In this document: positions 1-8,318 of the stretch, one piece after another | Layout of the letters: each line of letters opens with the position of its first letter | Numbering within the stretch: position 1 is the first letter of the stretch | Assembly (NCBI RefSeq): GCF_025464955.1 | Contig: NZ_JAODNM010000117.1 | Coordinates: 124,001 to 188,000, forward strand | From: Amycolatopsis sp. | Lineage (GTDB): Bacteria; Actinomycetota; Actinomycetes; Mycobacteriales; Pseudonocardiaceae | Length of the DNA: 64,000 nucleotides | Direction of reading: 5' to 3' | Notes under the pieces: generated by a model | What the model saw: the letters and a program-made list of their open reading frames with translations, nothing else | Database searches by the model: none | Told to the model about the DNA's origin: nothing | Translations under genes and position numbers: made by a program

Positions 1-1
1 G

Positions 2-1498
2 ATTGCGGCGGACGGTGGCACGCCGCTACCGCTGAACCGCCGCAACGGCGGAAGCCGGCGCGCGCGGGACCCACAGGACTCCCCGCCGCCGCCCCAGCCG
101 CCTCAGCAGCGCCCGCAGCCGCAGGACTCCGGCCAGCTCCAGCGGCCGCCGATACCGCCGCTGCCGCCTCGCGAGCAGCAGCCACCCCCGCCCAAGCCGC
201 CGCAGGACCGCCCTCAGGATTCGGCTCAGCTCAGGGTCCCGCGCCCGCAGGAGTCCGCTCAGCTGCCCCGGCCGCTGCCGCAGAACTCGGCCCCGCTGCC
301 GCTGCCCCCGGCACGTCCGGCGCAGCAGCCACCACAGCAGCCCCCGCCGCAGCCGCAGGAGTCGGGCCAGCTGCCGCTGCCGCCGCGCGGCCGTCCGCAG
401 CGTCGCCCGCCGCAGCCGCCGCCCGGCCAGCCAGATCCCGGCGTCAACGCCCGGACCAGGTCTTCCATGCCGCCGGCCCCACCGCAGGCGCCGAAGCCCG
501 GCCCGCTCGCGGCCAGGCTGGACGGCCTCGACGGCACCCCGGACACCGATCCTGTACCCGCCGAGCAGCCGCCCGGTCAGATGGCCAGCGGGGCGTTCCA
601 GACGCCCCAGGCCCCGCCGCGACGGCCGCTCCGCCCACCGGCCAGACGTCCCGCGCCGCCGGAACCCCACACCGAGCAGTTCGCGGCCGTGGTCGACGAG
701 CCGATGGTCGAGCCGGAGCCGGTCGACGAGCCGCCCGCACTGGACGGCCCGCCCGCCGGGCTGGCCAACTGGCGCAAGCGACGGCGCACGGAACAGGTCG
801 AGGAGCAGCTCGACGACACGCAGATCGGTTCGATGCCGGCCCTCGACGAGGACGACGACGAGTTCGACGAGCACCCGTCGATGCCGCCTGCCGGGTTCGT
901 CGACCCGGGGCCGCCCACCCGCGGCTGGTCCCCGCCGCCGCCGTTCGCGCCCGGCCGCGGCACGCCGCCCGATCCCCGCGGCGCCCGCGGCGAGCTGCGC
1001 GACGGCCTCGACACCCACGGTGGCCATCTCGGCGTCCCCGGTGCCCCCAACGGGCACGGCGGGCACACCGTTGACGACGGATACGCCTACGACGACGAGT
1101 ACGCCGACGATCTCGACGGTGACCTGGATCACGATCCCGAGGGTGATCTCGATCACGACCTCGCGCACGAGCTCGACGACGAATACGGCGATGAGTACGC
1201 GGACGAGTACGCCGAGGAACCGCTCGAAGCGGCGTCGCCAGGCAAGCAGTGGCTCGCACTGGCCGGGCAGCTTGCCGGCGGGGTCGTCGGCGGGGCCGCC
1301 GTCTGGCTCGGCTTCAACTGGCTGTGGGTGAACCTGCCCGCCGCCGCGCTGGTCGCCGCGCTCGTCGTGGTCGTCGGCCTGGTCTGGATCGTCCGTAAGA
1401 TCCGCCGCGCCGAGGACCTGCAGACCACCGTGCTCGCGGTGCTCGTCGGACTGGTCGTCACCGTCTCCCCGGCGGCCTTGCTCCTGTTGTCCCGTTGA
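2..1498 (+). CDS. Proline-rich and acidic membrane protein, 5' end missing (Rv0497-like)
   Basis: The frame is open from base 2 to the TGA at 1498, so 498 residues are visible and the start lies outside the window. The first 150 or so residues are proline/glutamine-rich, with five loose repeats of the form PQ(D/E/N)S(G/A)(Q/P)L. The middle is strongly acidic (DEDDDEFDEH; several YADEY-type units). The last 85 or so residues form three hydrophobic segments with KIRR between the second and third. The position before a sugar-isomerase gene matches mycobacterial Rv0497, a conserved membrane protein of unknown function. The long disordered domain is probably cytoplasmic (inference). Function unknown. 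Confidence 0.75.
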   Translation: MAADGGTPLPLNRRNGGSRRARDPQDSPPPPQPPQQRPQPQDSGQLQRPPIPPLPPREQQPPPPKPPQDRPQDSAQLRVPRPQESAQLPRPLPQNSAPLPLPPARPAQQPPQQPPPQPQESGQLPLPPRGRPQRRPPQPPPGQPDPGVNARTRSSMPPAPPQAPKPGPLAARLDGLDGTPDTDPVPAEQPPGQMASGAFQTPQAPPRRPLRPPARRPAPPEPHTEQFAAVVDEPMVEPEPVDEPPALDGPPAGLANWRKRRRTEQVEEQLDDTQIGSMPALDEDDDEFDEHPSMPPAGFVDPGPPTRGWSPPPPFAPGRGTPPDPRGARGELRDGLDTHGGHLGVPGAPNGHGGHTVDDGYAYDDEYADDLDGDLDHDPEGDLDHDLAHELDDEYGDEYADEYAEEPLEAASPGKQWLALAGQLAGGVVGGAAVWLGFNWLWVNLPAAALVAALVVVVGLVWIVRKIRRAEDLQTTVLAVLVGLVVTVSPAALLLLSR

Positions 1499-2310
1499 CC
1501 GAGCCCACGCGTGTGCCCTCCACGCACAAGGTGGGCTTGTCGACGGCTTCGGTCTGGCCGCTGAAAGCCGGCGCGGCCTTTGAGCTCGCCGCCGAGCTCG
1601 GGTACGACGGCGTCGAGGTGATGGTCTGGGCCGATCCGATCAGCCAGGACGTCTCCGCGCTGCGCCGCTGGTCCCGTGACACCGGGATGCCGGTCCTGTC
1701 GGTGCATTCGCCGTCGCTGCTGATCACCCAGCGGGTCTGGTCCCCGGACCCGGTCGTGCGGCTGCGGCGGACCATCGACGCCGCGGTCGACCTCGGCGCG
1801 CCGACCGTGGTGGTGCACCCGCCGTTCCGCTGGCAGCGGCGCTACGGCGACGCCTTCGCGGACCTGGTCAACGAGCTCGAGGACGCCAGCGGGATCGCGA
1901 TCGCCGTCGAGAACATGTTCAAGGTCCGCCCGCCCGGCGGTTCCCGTGACTCCCGGGTATCGGCGTTCCGGCCGTCGATCGACCCGACCGACGTCGGCTA
2001 CCGGCACTACACGCTCGACCTGTCCCACACCGCGGCGGCCAGGATGGACGCCGTCGCGCTGGCGGGGCGGATGGGTGCCGGGCTCAGCCACGTCCACCTC
2101 GCCGACGGCACCGGCATTCCCAAGGACGAGCACATGGTCCCGGGCCGCGGTGGTCAGCCGTGTGCGGAGCTGCTGGAACTGCTTGTCGCCCAGGGTTACG
2201 ACGGGCAGATCGTGCTCGAGATCAACACGCGTCACGCGTCCTCTTCGGCGGGCCGGGCGAAGGACCTCGCCGAGTCGCTGCTGTTCGCGCGTTTCCATTT
2301 GGGCCAATAG
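1495..2310 (+). CDS. Sugar phosphate isomerase/epimerase family protein (Rv0498-like)
   Basis: A 271-residue TIM-barrel protein of the xylose-isomerase/endonuclease IV-like superfamily. Metal-site-like segments are visible: VVVHPPFRW, AVENMF, YTLDLSHTAA, SHVHLADG and IVLEINTRHA, which supply His/Glu/Asp ligands at strand ends. The TTG at 1495 overlaps the upstream stop by four bases, so the two genes are probably co-transcribed. GTG at 1513 is an alternative start. The substrate is unknown. The family is conserved at this position in mycobacteria (Rv0498). Confidence 0.85.
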   Translation: MTEPTRVPSTHKVGLSTASVWPLKAGAAFELAAELGYDGVEVMVWADPISQDVSALRRWSRDTGMPVLSVHSPSLLITQRVWSPDPVVRLRRTIDAAVDLGAPTVVVHPPFRWQRRYGDAFADLVNELEDASGIAIAVENMFKVRPPGGSRDSRVSAFRPSIDPTDVGYRHYTLDLSHTAAARMDAVALAGRMGAGLSHVHLADGTGIPKDEHMVPGRGGQPCAELLELLVAQGYDGQIVLEINTRHASSSAGRAKDLAESLLFARFHLGQ

Positions 2311-2401
2311 GGTTCAAGATCACTGTTCAAGATCGAGATTGTCGCTCGAACAGTCCAATCGGCTCTGCATTTCCGGCACGTGAACACGTAGAGTTCCGCC
2401 C
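2311..2401 (+). promoter_or_regulatory. Repeat-containing region before proline dehydrogenase
   Basis: The 10-mer GTTCAAGATC occurs twice, at 2312-2321 and 2325-2334, with a 13-base period. CTGTTC at 2323-2328 is mirrored by GAACAG at 2348-2353. This looks like a regulator-binding region for the proline dehydrogenase gene. The regulator is not identified. Confidence 0.4.
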
Positions 2402-3307
2402 GTGAACCCGCCGCGATCGTTGATCTTCGCCTTCGCCGGAAGTGACATCGTCCGCCGGTTCGTGACCGCCGGTCCCGGCTGCCGTGGCCGGGCCGACAGC
2501 CTGGTGGCCGGTGCTTCCGCCGCTTCCGCCGTCGACGCGGCCGAGCGGCTCGCCGGAGAGGGCCTGCGCAGCACGTTGGCCCACCTGGGCGAGCGGACCC
2601 CGGACCGGGCGGTGGCCGAACAGACCGTGCGCGAGTACCTCGGACTGCTCGATCTCGTGTATGCCCGCGGCCTGTCGGCGCACGCCGAAGTCAGTCTGAC
2701 GTGGTCCGCGGTCGGCGGGTTGATCGACGACAAGCTCGCGCTGGACAACATCTGGCGCCTCGCCGCGGCCGCCGAGCAGTGCGACACCACCGTGACGTTC
2801 GACGTTCACGGCCCGATGACGGACGCCGGTCTGCGCTCCTTCGAAGAGCTGCGGCACACCTGGCCGCGCGTCGGCATCGTGCTGCGTGCGTCCTCACCGC
2901 GTGCCGAAGCGGATACGGCGTCGCTGACGGCTGAGGGCACACGCGTGCGTCTTCGTGCGGGCGCGGTGGAGACCGGAAATCAGCACGAAATCGACCTCTC
3001 GTACGTCAGGTGTGCGAATGTGCTGCTGGCGGGTGACGGCCACCCGATGTTCGCCACCCATGATCGACGGCTCATCGACGTGCTCACCGAACGTGCGCGC
3101 TGGTACGGCCGCAAGCAGGGCGAGTACGAATTCCAACAGTGGTACGGAGTCCGGCCGGCTTACCAGCGCGGCCTGGCCGAGGGGGGCGAGACGGTGCGGA
3201 TACACGTGCCTTACGGCGAGCAGTGGTACGGACACTTCTTGCGGAGGCTCACCGAGCCGTCCGCGGACGCGAAGATATTCCTGCGCGCGCTAGCCAGTCG
3301 TTCGTGA
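2402..3307 (+). CDS. Proline dehydrogenase
   Basis: A 301-residue monofunctional PRODH, which oxidises L-proline to pyrroline-5-carboxylate with FAD as the first step of proline catabolism. The C-terminal half has the family pattern: THDRRLIDVL, WYGRKQGEYEFQQWYGVRP, then RIHVPYGEQWYGHFLRRL, which supplies the substrate-contacting Arg/Tyr residues. The length is usual for the short bacterial form. Start is GTG at 2402. No P5C dehydrogenase gene is adjacent. The gene sits two genes from proC, which catalyses the opposite direction. In M. tuberculosis this position holds no PRODH, so this looks like a lineage-specific insertion into the Rv0498-Rv0499 order. Confidence 0.9.
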   Translation: MNPPRSLIFAFAGSDIVRRFVTAGPGCRGRADSLVAGASAASAVDAAERLAGEGLRSTLAHLGERTPDRAVAEQTVREYLGLLDLVYARGLSAHAEVSLTWSAVGGLIDDKLALDNIWRLAAAAEQCDTTVTFDVHGPMTDAGLRSFEELRHTWPRVGIVLRASSPRAEADTASLTAEGTRVRLRAGAVETGNQHEIDLSYVRCANVLLAGDGHPMFATHDRRLIDVLTERARWYGRKQGEYEFQQWYGVRPAYQRGLAEGGETVRIHVPYGEQWYGHFLRRLTEPSADAKIFLRALASRS

Positions 3308-4134
3308 GCACGGGCGAAGCCACGCCGTTCGACGCGGCGATCGCGGTGCGGTCCATGGGCGACGGCACGTTCACCGGGGTCCTGCGGCACGAATGGTCGA
3401 TCAGCGGTCATCCGCACGGTGGGCTCCTGCTCGCGCTGCTGGCCAAGGCCGGGTTGTCGGCGCTGGTCGAGTCCGGTGAGCCGCCGGCGGACCCGCTGGT
3501 GGTCAGCGCCGACTTCTTGCGGCCGCCCGCGGTCGGCCCGGTGCTGCTGCGGACCGAGGTCCGCAAGGTGGGCCGGACGACGAGCACGGTGTCCGTCGGA
3601 CTGGAACAGCGCGGCCGCAGCTGCGTCGAGGCGCGGGTGACCGCCGGGCGGCTGCCGATGCGGCGGCCCGAGTGGCTCGACCTGCCCGCGATGCCGATCG
3701 AGCCGCCTGCCGGCGCGATCCCAGTCGCCGGCGGCAGCTTCGAAGGCGTGTTCAACCTGTCGAAGGGCTGCGACATCCGCCTTGACCCGGCGACCGTCGG
3801 CTACCTGACCGGCCGCACCACGGACCCGCCGCGGATCCGGCTGTGGGCACGACCTCGGGACAGCCAGCCGGACACGTTCTTCGCGCTGCTCGCCGGTGAC
3901 CTGAATCCGCCGGTCGTGTTCAACCTCGGCCGGCGCGGCTGGGCCCCGACCGTGCAGATGACGGCACTGGTCCGCACGCGGCCGGCGCCGGGCTGGCTGC
4001 GGGTCGTCGTCGACAGCCGTTCGGTCCACGAGTCGTGGTTCGACTCCGACGCCACGGTGATCGATGCGCAAGGCAGGCTGGTCTGCCAGACGCGGCAGCT
4101 GGGGCTCGCGCTCGCCCCGGCACCGGGGTCGTAG
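3304..4134 (+). CDS. TesB-like acyl-CoA thioesterase (Rv0499-like)
   Basis: A 276-residue protein resembling double hot-dog acyl-CoA thioesterases. The first hot-dog half has HPHGGLLLALLAKAG (the GGYLLALL-type helix). The second ends with WFDSDATVIDAQGRLVCQTR, matching the usual D-x-x-G-x-L-x-x-Q-x-R segment. GTG at 3304 overlaps the PRODH stop by four bases (GTGA), so I take it rather than an upstream in-frame codon. Expected to hydrolyse acyl-CoA esters in the cytoplasm. The chain-length preference cannot be read. Confidence 0.8.
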   Translation: MSTGEATPFDAAIAVRSMGDGTFTGVLRHEWSISGHPHGGLLLALLAKAGLSALVESGEPPADPLVVSADFLRPPAVGPVLLRTEVRKVGRTTSTVSVGLEQRGRSCVEARVTAGRLPMRRPEWLDLPAMPIEPPAGAIPVAGGSFEGVFNLSKGCDIRLDPATVGYLTGRTTDPPRIRLWARPRDSQPDTFFALLAGDLNPPVVFNLGRRGWAPTVQMTALVRTRPAPGWLRVVVDSRSVHESWFDSDATVIDAQGRLVCQTRQLGLALAPAPGS

Positions 4135-4158
4135 GCGGCGTTTGGCACGCTGGCTCCC

Positions 4159-4971
4159 ATGAGCGTTATCGCGGTTTTGGGTGCGGGAAAGATCGGCGAA
4201 GCCCTGCTGTCGGGGCTGCTGCACGGCGGCAGGAGCGCGGACGAGCTCCTGTTCACCGAGCGGTACCCGGCACGCGCGGAGGAACTGACGCGGCTCTACG
4301 GCGTCCACGGCGTCACGGTCGCCGACGCCGCAAAGCGGGCCGACGTGCTCGTTGTGGCCGTCAAGCCGCAGGACATCGAGCCGGTGCTGGACGAGCTGGC
4401 GCCGTTGCTCGGGCCGGAGTCGCTGGTCGTCTCACTGTGCGCCGGGCTCCCGACGTCGTTGTACGAGCGCCGGCTGGCCGCCGGTGTGCCGGTGGTGCGG
4501 GTCATGCCGAACACCCCGATGCTGGTCGGCGAGGCCATGAGCGCGATCTCGGCCGGCAGCCACGCGACGTCCCAGCACCTCGCGCTGGTCCGCGAGATGC
4601 TGGAATGCGTCGGCAAGGTCGTCGAGGTCCCCGAGTCGCAGCAGGACGCCGTGACCGCGCTGTCCGGCTCCGGCCCGGCGTACTTCTTCTACCTGGTCGA
4701 GGCGATGATCGACGCCGGGATCCTGCTCGGCCTCCCGCGCGAGCTCGCCGGGCAGCTGATCATCCAATCGGCCGTCGGCGCGGGGAAGATGCTCGCCGAG
4801 TCCGGCGAACACCCGGTGCTGCTGCGCGAGGCCGTCACGTCGCCCGCGGGGACCACCATCAACGCGATCCGGGAGCTGGAGAAGCACGGCGTCCGCGCGG
4901 CGCTCCTGGCGGCCATCGAGGCCGCGCGAGACCGCTCCCAGGAGCTCGGCAAAGCCCACGACGAGGCGTAG
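4159..4971 (+). CDS. proC: Pyrroline-5-carboxylate reductase
   Basis: A 270-residue ProC, which reduces pyrroline-5-carboxylate to proline with NAD(P)H as the last step of proline biosynthesis. The N-terminal Rossmann motif VLGAGKIGEALLSGLL, the substrate region VRVMPNTPMLVGEA, ALSGSGPAYFF and the C-terminal VTSPAGTT segment are all intact. Usual length. Start is ATG at 4159. The same place in mycobacteria holds proC (Rv0500), just before the small HTH gene. Confidence 0.96.
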   Translation: MSVIAVLGAGKIGEALLSGLLHGGRSADELLFTERYPARAEELTRLYGVHGVTVADAAKRADVLVVAVKPQDIEPVLDELAPLLGPESLVVSLCAGLPTSLYERRLAAGVPVVRVMPNTPMLVGEAMSAISAGSHATSQHLALVREMLECVGKVVEVPESQQDAVTALSGSGPAYFFYLVEAMIDAGILLGLPRELAGQLIIQSAVGAGKMLAESGEHPVLLREAVTSPAGTTINAIRELEKHGVRAALLAAIEAARDRSQELGKAHDEA

Positions 4972-5336
4972 CCGCCTGGGCGGGGCTCTGGGGCCGTCAC
5001 GTCGAGGATCCGCTCCTATGGATGTCAAGGGCGGCCCTGGAGGACGTAGTGGGGACGTTTCGTACACAACGGCACCCGACCGGCCAACCCCGGCAGTCAC
5101 ACCGACACCATCAGCCCCGCTGGATGCTGGCCGCAAACCGGCATCCAGGCATTCGGCGGAGTCAAGCGGCTCTTCCGTGGGAATGACGTGGCGTTCGGGT
5201 GCAGGATGGGCCCATCTTGGTGACAGGCGTCGCAGGAGTCCCACGTGTCCCGCTACTGTTCAGGAAGCACGTGCGTGTCGATACCACAGGTGGGGAAGCC
5301 TCGTGGCGCGACACGTGTCGAAAGGCACGGTGAATT
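4972..5336. promoter_or_regulatory. 365-base non-coding region with three CACGTG motifs
   Basis: No convincing gene. CACGTG occurs at 5242-5247, 5268-5273 and 5312-5317. The last is the centre of the perfect 12-base palindrome CGACACGTGTCG (5309-5320), ending 16 bases before the ATG of the HTH gene. A hairpin with arms 5120-5130 and 5138-5148 lies nearer proC and has no T-run. The palindrome could be an operator, perhaps autoregulatory (inference). Confidence 0.4.
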
Positions 5337-5555
5337 ATGTCGCCGAACAAGAAGAAGCCGGTGCTGACCACGGTCGGCCAGGTCCAGTTCCTCACGGTCG
5401 CCGAGGTGGCCACGCTCATGCGGGTCTCCAAGATGACCGTCTATCGATTGGTGCATTCGGGTGAACTTCCGGCTGTCCGGGTCGGGAAGTCGTTCCGCGT
5501 GCCGGAAAAAGCGGTGCACGACTATCTCGAAGGTGCCTACTTCGACGTGGGTTGA
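5337..5555 (+). CDS. Small excisionase/MerR-type helix-turn-helix DNA-binding protein
   Basis: A 72-residue one-domain winged-helix protein: FLTVAEVATLMRVSKMTVYR is the HTH, followed by LVHSGELPAVRVGKSFRVP (wing) and KAVHDYLEG. This is the excisionase-type fold, but no integrase is nearby. The gene is a conserved neighbour of proC and the bS22 peptide (Rv0500A place), so it is a chromosomal regulator and not phage debris. Related small HTH proteins act in Streptomyces development. It is not BldC itself by sequence. The CACGTG palindrome just upstream may be its own target. Confidence 0.85.
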   Translation: MSPNKKKPVLTTVGQVQFLTVAEVATLMRVSKMTVYRLVHSGELPAVRVGKSFRVPEKAVHDYLEGAYFDVG

Positions 5556-5699
5556 GCAGCCGGTGGGCTCACTCCATGGGTCCGCCGACTCACCCGCCAG
5601 AGGCCACAGGTAACCTTGAAGACCGCTCGTGCTTGATGCGCTCCACCCGTTGGACGCTGCACCGAGCAGCGTTATCAACGACGACAATAAGGAGCGCCC

Positions 5700-5801
5700 G
5701 TGGGCTCTGTGATCAAGAAGCGCCGCAAGCGCATGTCGAAGAAGAAGCACCGCAAGCTGCTTCGCCGCACCAGGGTGCAGCGAAGGAAAGCCGGCAAGTA
5801 G
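5700..5801 (+). CDS. 33-residue ribosomal protein bS22 (AURKAIP1/COX24 domain)
   Basis: A very short gene: GTG at 5700, TAG at 5799-5801, 33 residues, almost entirely Lys/Arg ([18 protein letters not shown], then [14 protein letters not shown]). AAGGAG lies nine bases before the GTG. It matches the mycobacterial small-subunit protein bS22/Rv0500B, which sits near the decoding centre of the 30S ribosome. Gene order (proC, HTH, this peptide, epimerase) is the same. A strong terminator follows directly. Confidence 0.9.
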   Translation: MGSVIKKRRKRMSKKKHRKLLRRTRVQRRKAGK

Positions 5802-5808
5802 GGCTTCA

Positions 5809-5879
5809 GCTCTGCCGCTTGGCGGCAGAGCCGTGTCCAGCAAGGCCCGTCCCCCTGGGGCGGGCCTTGCTTATTTTTC
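5809..5879 (+). terminator. Double hairpin terminator after bS22
   Basis: Hairpin 1 pairs GCTCTGCCGC (5809-5818) with GCGGCAGAGC (5822-5831). Hairpin 2 has a 14-base stem (5840-5853 with 5857-5870, one G-T pair) and a 3-base loop, followed by TTATTTTT. This is the clearest intrinsic terminator in the window. It separates the proC/HTH/bS22 group from the epimerase gene. Confidence 0.9.
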
Positions 5880-6179
5880 GAGGAAACAGCTTCCGGGGAC
5901 ACTTTTTCAAGGAGATGTGCACCCTCGGTGTGATTGTCGCGGCCGTCACGCCCATTCGAGTGAGTCCCGTGACCTGTTCGCAGCGGTCGGGTTAATAGCC
6001 TGTAAGGGCCCCTCGGACCAGGCATTATCGGCGGTAACATCGAGGGGGCCTCCGCGCGATGCTTCAATGAGTGCAGGTTCGCGCACTCCCGGTGATCATC
6101 GACGATCGCGCGCCAGCAGTGGTCGCGCAGCCACCATCGTTACCGGGAAACCCAAGCTTCACCGCCGCCAGGGAGATTC
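5880..6179 (+). promoter_or_regulatory. Leader region of the epimerase gene
   Basis: Together with the terminator this makes 378 bases without an assignable gene. An inverted repeat GAGTGC (6069-6074) / GCACTC (6083-6088) is the only structure I can point to. No clear -35/-10 pair. Confidence 0.3.
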
Positions 6180-7229
6180 ATGCCGTCCAACATCGTGCTC
6201 GTGACCGGAGTCGGTGGTGAGCTGGGCGGAAAGCTCCTGGCCAGGCTGGGCAACAACCCCGAGTTCGAGCGCGTGATCGGGGTCGACACCACCCCGCCGC
6301 CCAAGGCCGTCATGCAGCGCATGGGGCACGCGGAGTTCGTCCGCGCGGACATCCGGAACCCGCTCATCGCCAAGGTGATCAGTACCGCCCAGGTCGACAC
6401 CGTGGTCCATGCCTCCACCACCGCGCATCCGGCCGGTCCCGGCCGCCGCACGGCGATCAAGGAGGTCAACGTCATCGGCACCATGCGGCTGCTCGCGGCC
6501 TGCCAGCGCTCGCCGCTGGTGCGCAAGCTGGTCGTCAAGTCGACGGCGGCGGTGTACGGCGCCAGCGCGCGCTCGCAGGCCGTGTTCACGGAGGACTCCG
6601 AGCTCATCCCGACGTCGTCGAGCGGCTACGCGAAGGACGCCGTCGAGATGGAGGGCTACGTGCGCGGGCTGTCCCGCCGGCGCCCCGACATCACGGTCAC
6701 GATGGCCCGGATGATCAACATGATCGGCCCCGAGGTCGACACCGTGCTCGCGCGGTACTTCGCGCTGCCGGTGGTCCCGACTGTGTTCGGCTACGACGCG
6801 CGCATCCAGCTCCTGCATTCGGCGGACGCCCTCGCGGTGATGGAGATCGCCGCGCTCGAGGACAAGCCCGGAGTGTTCAACGTCGGCTCCGAGGGCGTGC
6901 TCACGCTGTCGCAGGCGATCCGCAGGGCGGGCCGGATCGGCCTGCCGATGCCGCGCTCAGTCGTGCCGTCGGTCGGCAAGCTGCTGCGCGGCGCGCGGGT
7001 CGTCGACTTCTCCGCCGACCAGGTGCGGCTGCTCAACTTCGGCCGGGTGGTGGACATCACCAAGCTCAAGCAGGAATTCGGCTACACCCCGCGCTGGACG
7101 ACGCGGGAGGCCTTCGACGACTACATCCAGGGTCGCGGGCTCAGGCCGGTGCTCGACGGCCAGCGCCTCGCGGGCCTCGCCCGCAAGGTCGCCGTCGCGG
7201 CGGCAACCGGTCAAGCGGTCGGCCGATGA
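6180..7229 (+). CDS. NAD-dependent epimerase/dehydratase (extended SDR, Rv0501/GalE2-like)
   Basis: A 349-residue extended short-chain dehydrogenase. The nucleotide motif VTGVGGELGGKLLARL is at the N-terminus. VVKSTAAVYGAS carries the SDR Ser region. Where the catalytic YxxxK is expected the sequence reads SGYAKDAVEMEGY, so Lys is two residues after Tyr instead of four. The gene overlaps the acyltransferase gene by four bases (ATGA), as in the Rv0501-Rv0502 pair. Substrate unknown; a sugar-nucleotide role is inferred from family only. Confidence 0.85.
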   Translation: MPSNIVLVTGVGGELGGKLLARLGNNPEFERVIGVDTTPPPKAVMQRMGHAEFVRADIRNPLIAKVISTAQVDTVVHASTTAHPAGPGRRTAIKEVNVIGTMRLLAACQRSPLVRKLVVKSTAAVYGASARSQAVFTEDSELIPTSSSGYAKDAVEMEGYVRGLSRRRPDITVTMARMINMIGPEVDTVLARYFALPVVPTVFGYDARIQLLHSADALAVMEIAALEDKPGVFNVGSEGVLTLSQAIRRAGRIGLPMPRSVVPSVGKLLRGARVVDFSADQVRLLNFGRVVDITKLKQEFGYTPRWTTREAFDDYIQGRGLRPVLDGQRLAGLARKVAVAAATGQAVGR

Positions 7230-8296
7230 GCCGACCGCGAAACACGGAACGACGGAACGAGGTGGATAACGTGACGACCAGTGCCCAAGCCCAGGTCATC
7301 CCGCTGCACGGACCGGGCCGTGAGAAGCCCGCGCCGACGCCCGAAGCGGGGACAGGGCAGGCAGGTGACGGGGACGCCGAGCGGCGTGTCGAGGCGCCGG
7401 TGGTGAACTTCCCGCGCCCGGCGTCCGTCGAACTCCCCGCGCCGCCCGCGGACACGACGTTGTCCAGTGGGCTCACCCACGCGCTGAGCTTCCTGCGCAA
7501 CCGGCTGACCGGCGATTACACCGTTGACGAGTTCGGCTTCGACGCAGAGCTGACCGACAACCTTGTGCTGCCGCCGTTGCGCGCGCTTTACGAGAAGTGG
7601 TTCCGGGTCACCACGCACGGCGTGCACAACCTGCCGTCCGAAGGCGGCGCGCTGCTGGTCTGCAACCACTCGGGCACGTTGCCGCTCGACGCGCTGATGA
7701 CGTCCGTCGCCGTCCACGACGAGACCCCGACGCATCGCCACCTGCGCGGGCTCGGTGCGGATCTGGTGTTCAAGGCGCCGCTCGTCGGCTCGTTGGCCCG
7801 CAAGTCCGGGCAGACGCTCGCCTGCAACCCGGACGCGGAACGCCTGCTGCGCAAGGGAGAGCTCGTCGGCGTCTGGCCGGAGGGCTTCAAGGGCATTGGC
7901 AAGCCGTTCGCTTCGCGGTACAAGCTGCAGCGGTTCGGCCGCGGCGGGTTCGTGTCGGCGGCGCTGCGGACCGGGGTGCCGATCATCCCGGTGTCGATCG
8001 TCGGCGCGGAGGAGATCTACCCGAAGATCGGCGACATCAAGCTGCTCGCCAGGATGCTCGGGCTGCCGTACTTCCCGGTCACGCCGTTCTTCCCGCTGCT
8101 CGGCCCGCTCGGCGCGATCCCACTGCCGACGAAGTGGAGCATCGAGTTCGGCGAGCCGATCAGCACCGAAGGGTTCGACCCCGAGGCCGAGGAGGACCCG
8201 ATGCTGGTGTTCAACCTCACCGACCAGGTCCGTGAGTCCATCCAGCAGACCCTCTACAAGCGCCTCTCCCAACGCGAAGGCGTCTTCCGCGGCTAA
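7226..8296 (+). CDS. PlsC-type lysophospholipid acyltransferase (Rv0502-like)
   Basis: A 356-residue LPLAT-family acyltransferase that should transfer acyl groups to a (lyso)phospholipid or glycolipid acceptor at the membrane. The first 90 or so residues are low-complexity (Pro/Ala). The catalytic block is CNHSGTLPLDALM, where His and Asp are separated by six residues instead of four. GVWPEGFKGIGKPF corresponds to the FPEGTRS block. TGVPIIPVSIVGAEE is the third block. ATG at 7226 overlaps the epimerase stop. Confidence 0.85.
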   Translation: MSRPRNTERRNEVDNVTTSAQAQVIPLHGPGREKPAPTPEAGTGQAGDGDAERRVEAPVVNFPRPASVELPAPPADTTLSSGLTHALSFLRNRLTGDYTVDEFGFDAELTDNLVLPPLRALYEKWFRVTTHGVHNLPSEGGALLVCNHSGTLPLDALMTSVAVHDETPTHRHLRGLGADLVFKAPLVGSLARKSGQTLACNPDAERLLRKGELVGVWPEGFKGIGKPFASRYKLQRFGRGGFVSAALRTGVPIIPVSIVGAEEIYPKIGDIKLLARMLGLPYFPVTPFFPLLGPLGAIPLPTKWSIEFGEPISTEGFDPEAEEDPMLVFNLTDQVRESIQQTLYKRLSQREGVFRG

Positions 8297-8318
8297 CCCC
8301 CTGCCGTCGCCCCAAAGC

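Noticed and set aside
5120-5148. Terminator after proC
   Set aside because: A hairpin exists but it lies 149 bases after the stop and has no T-run.
5337-5555. Excisionase-like HTH as sign of a prophage or integrated element
   Set aside because: No integrase, attachment repeats or phage genes nearby, and the gene is conserved between proC and bS22 in related bacteria.
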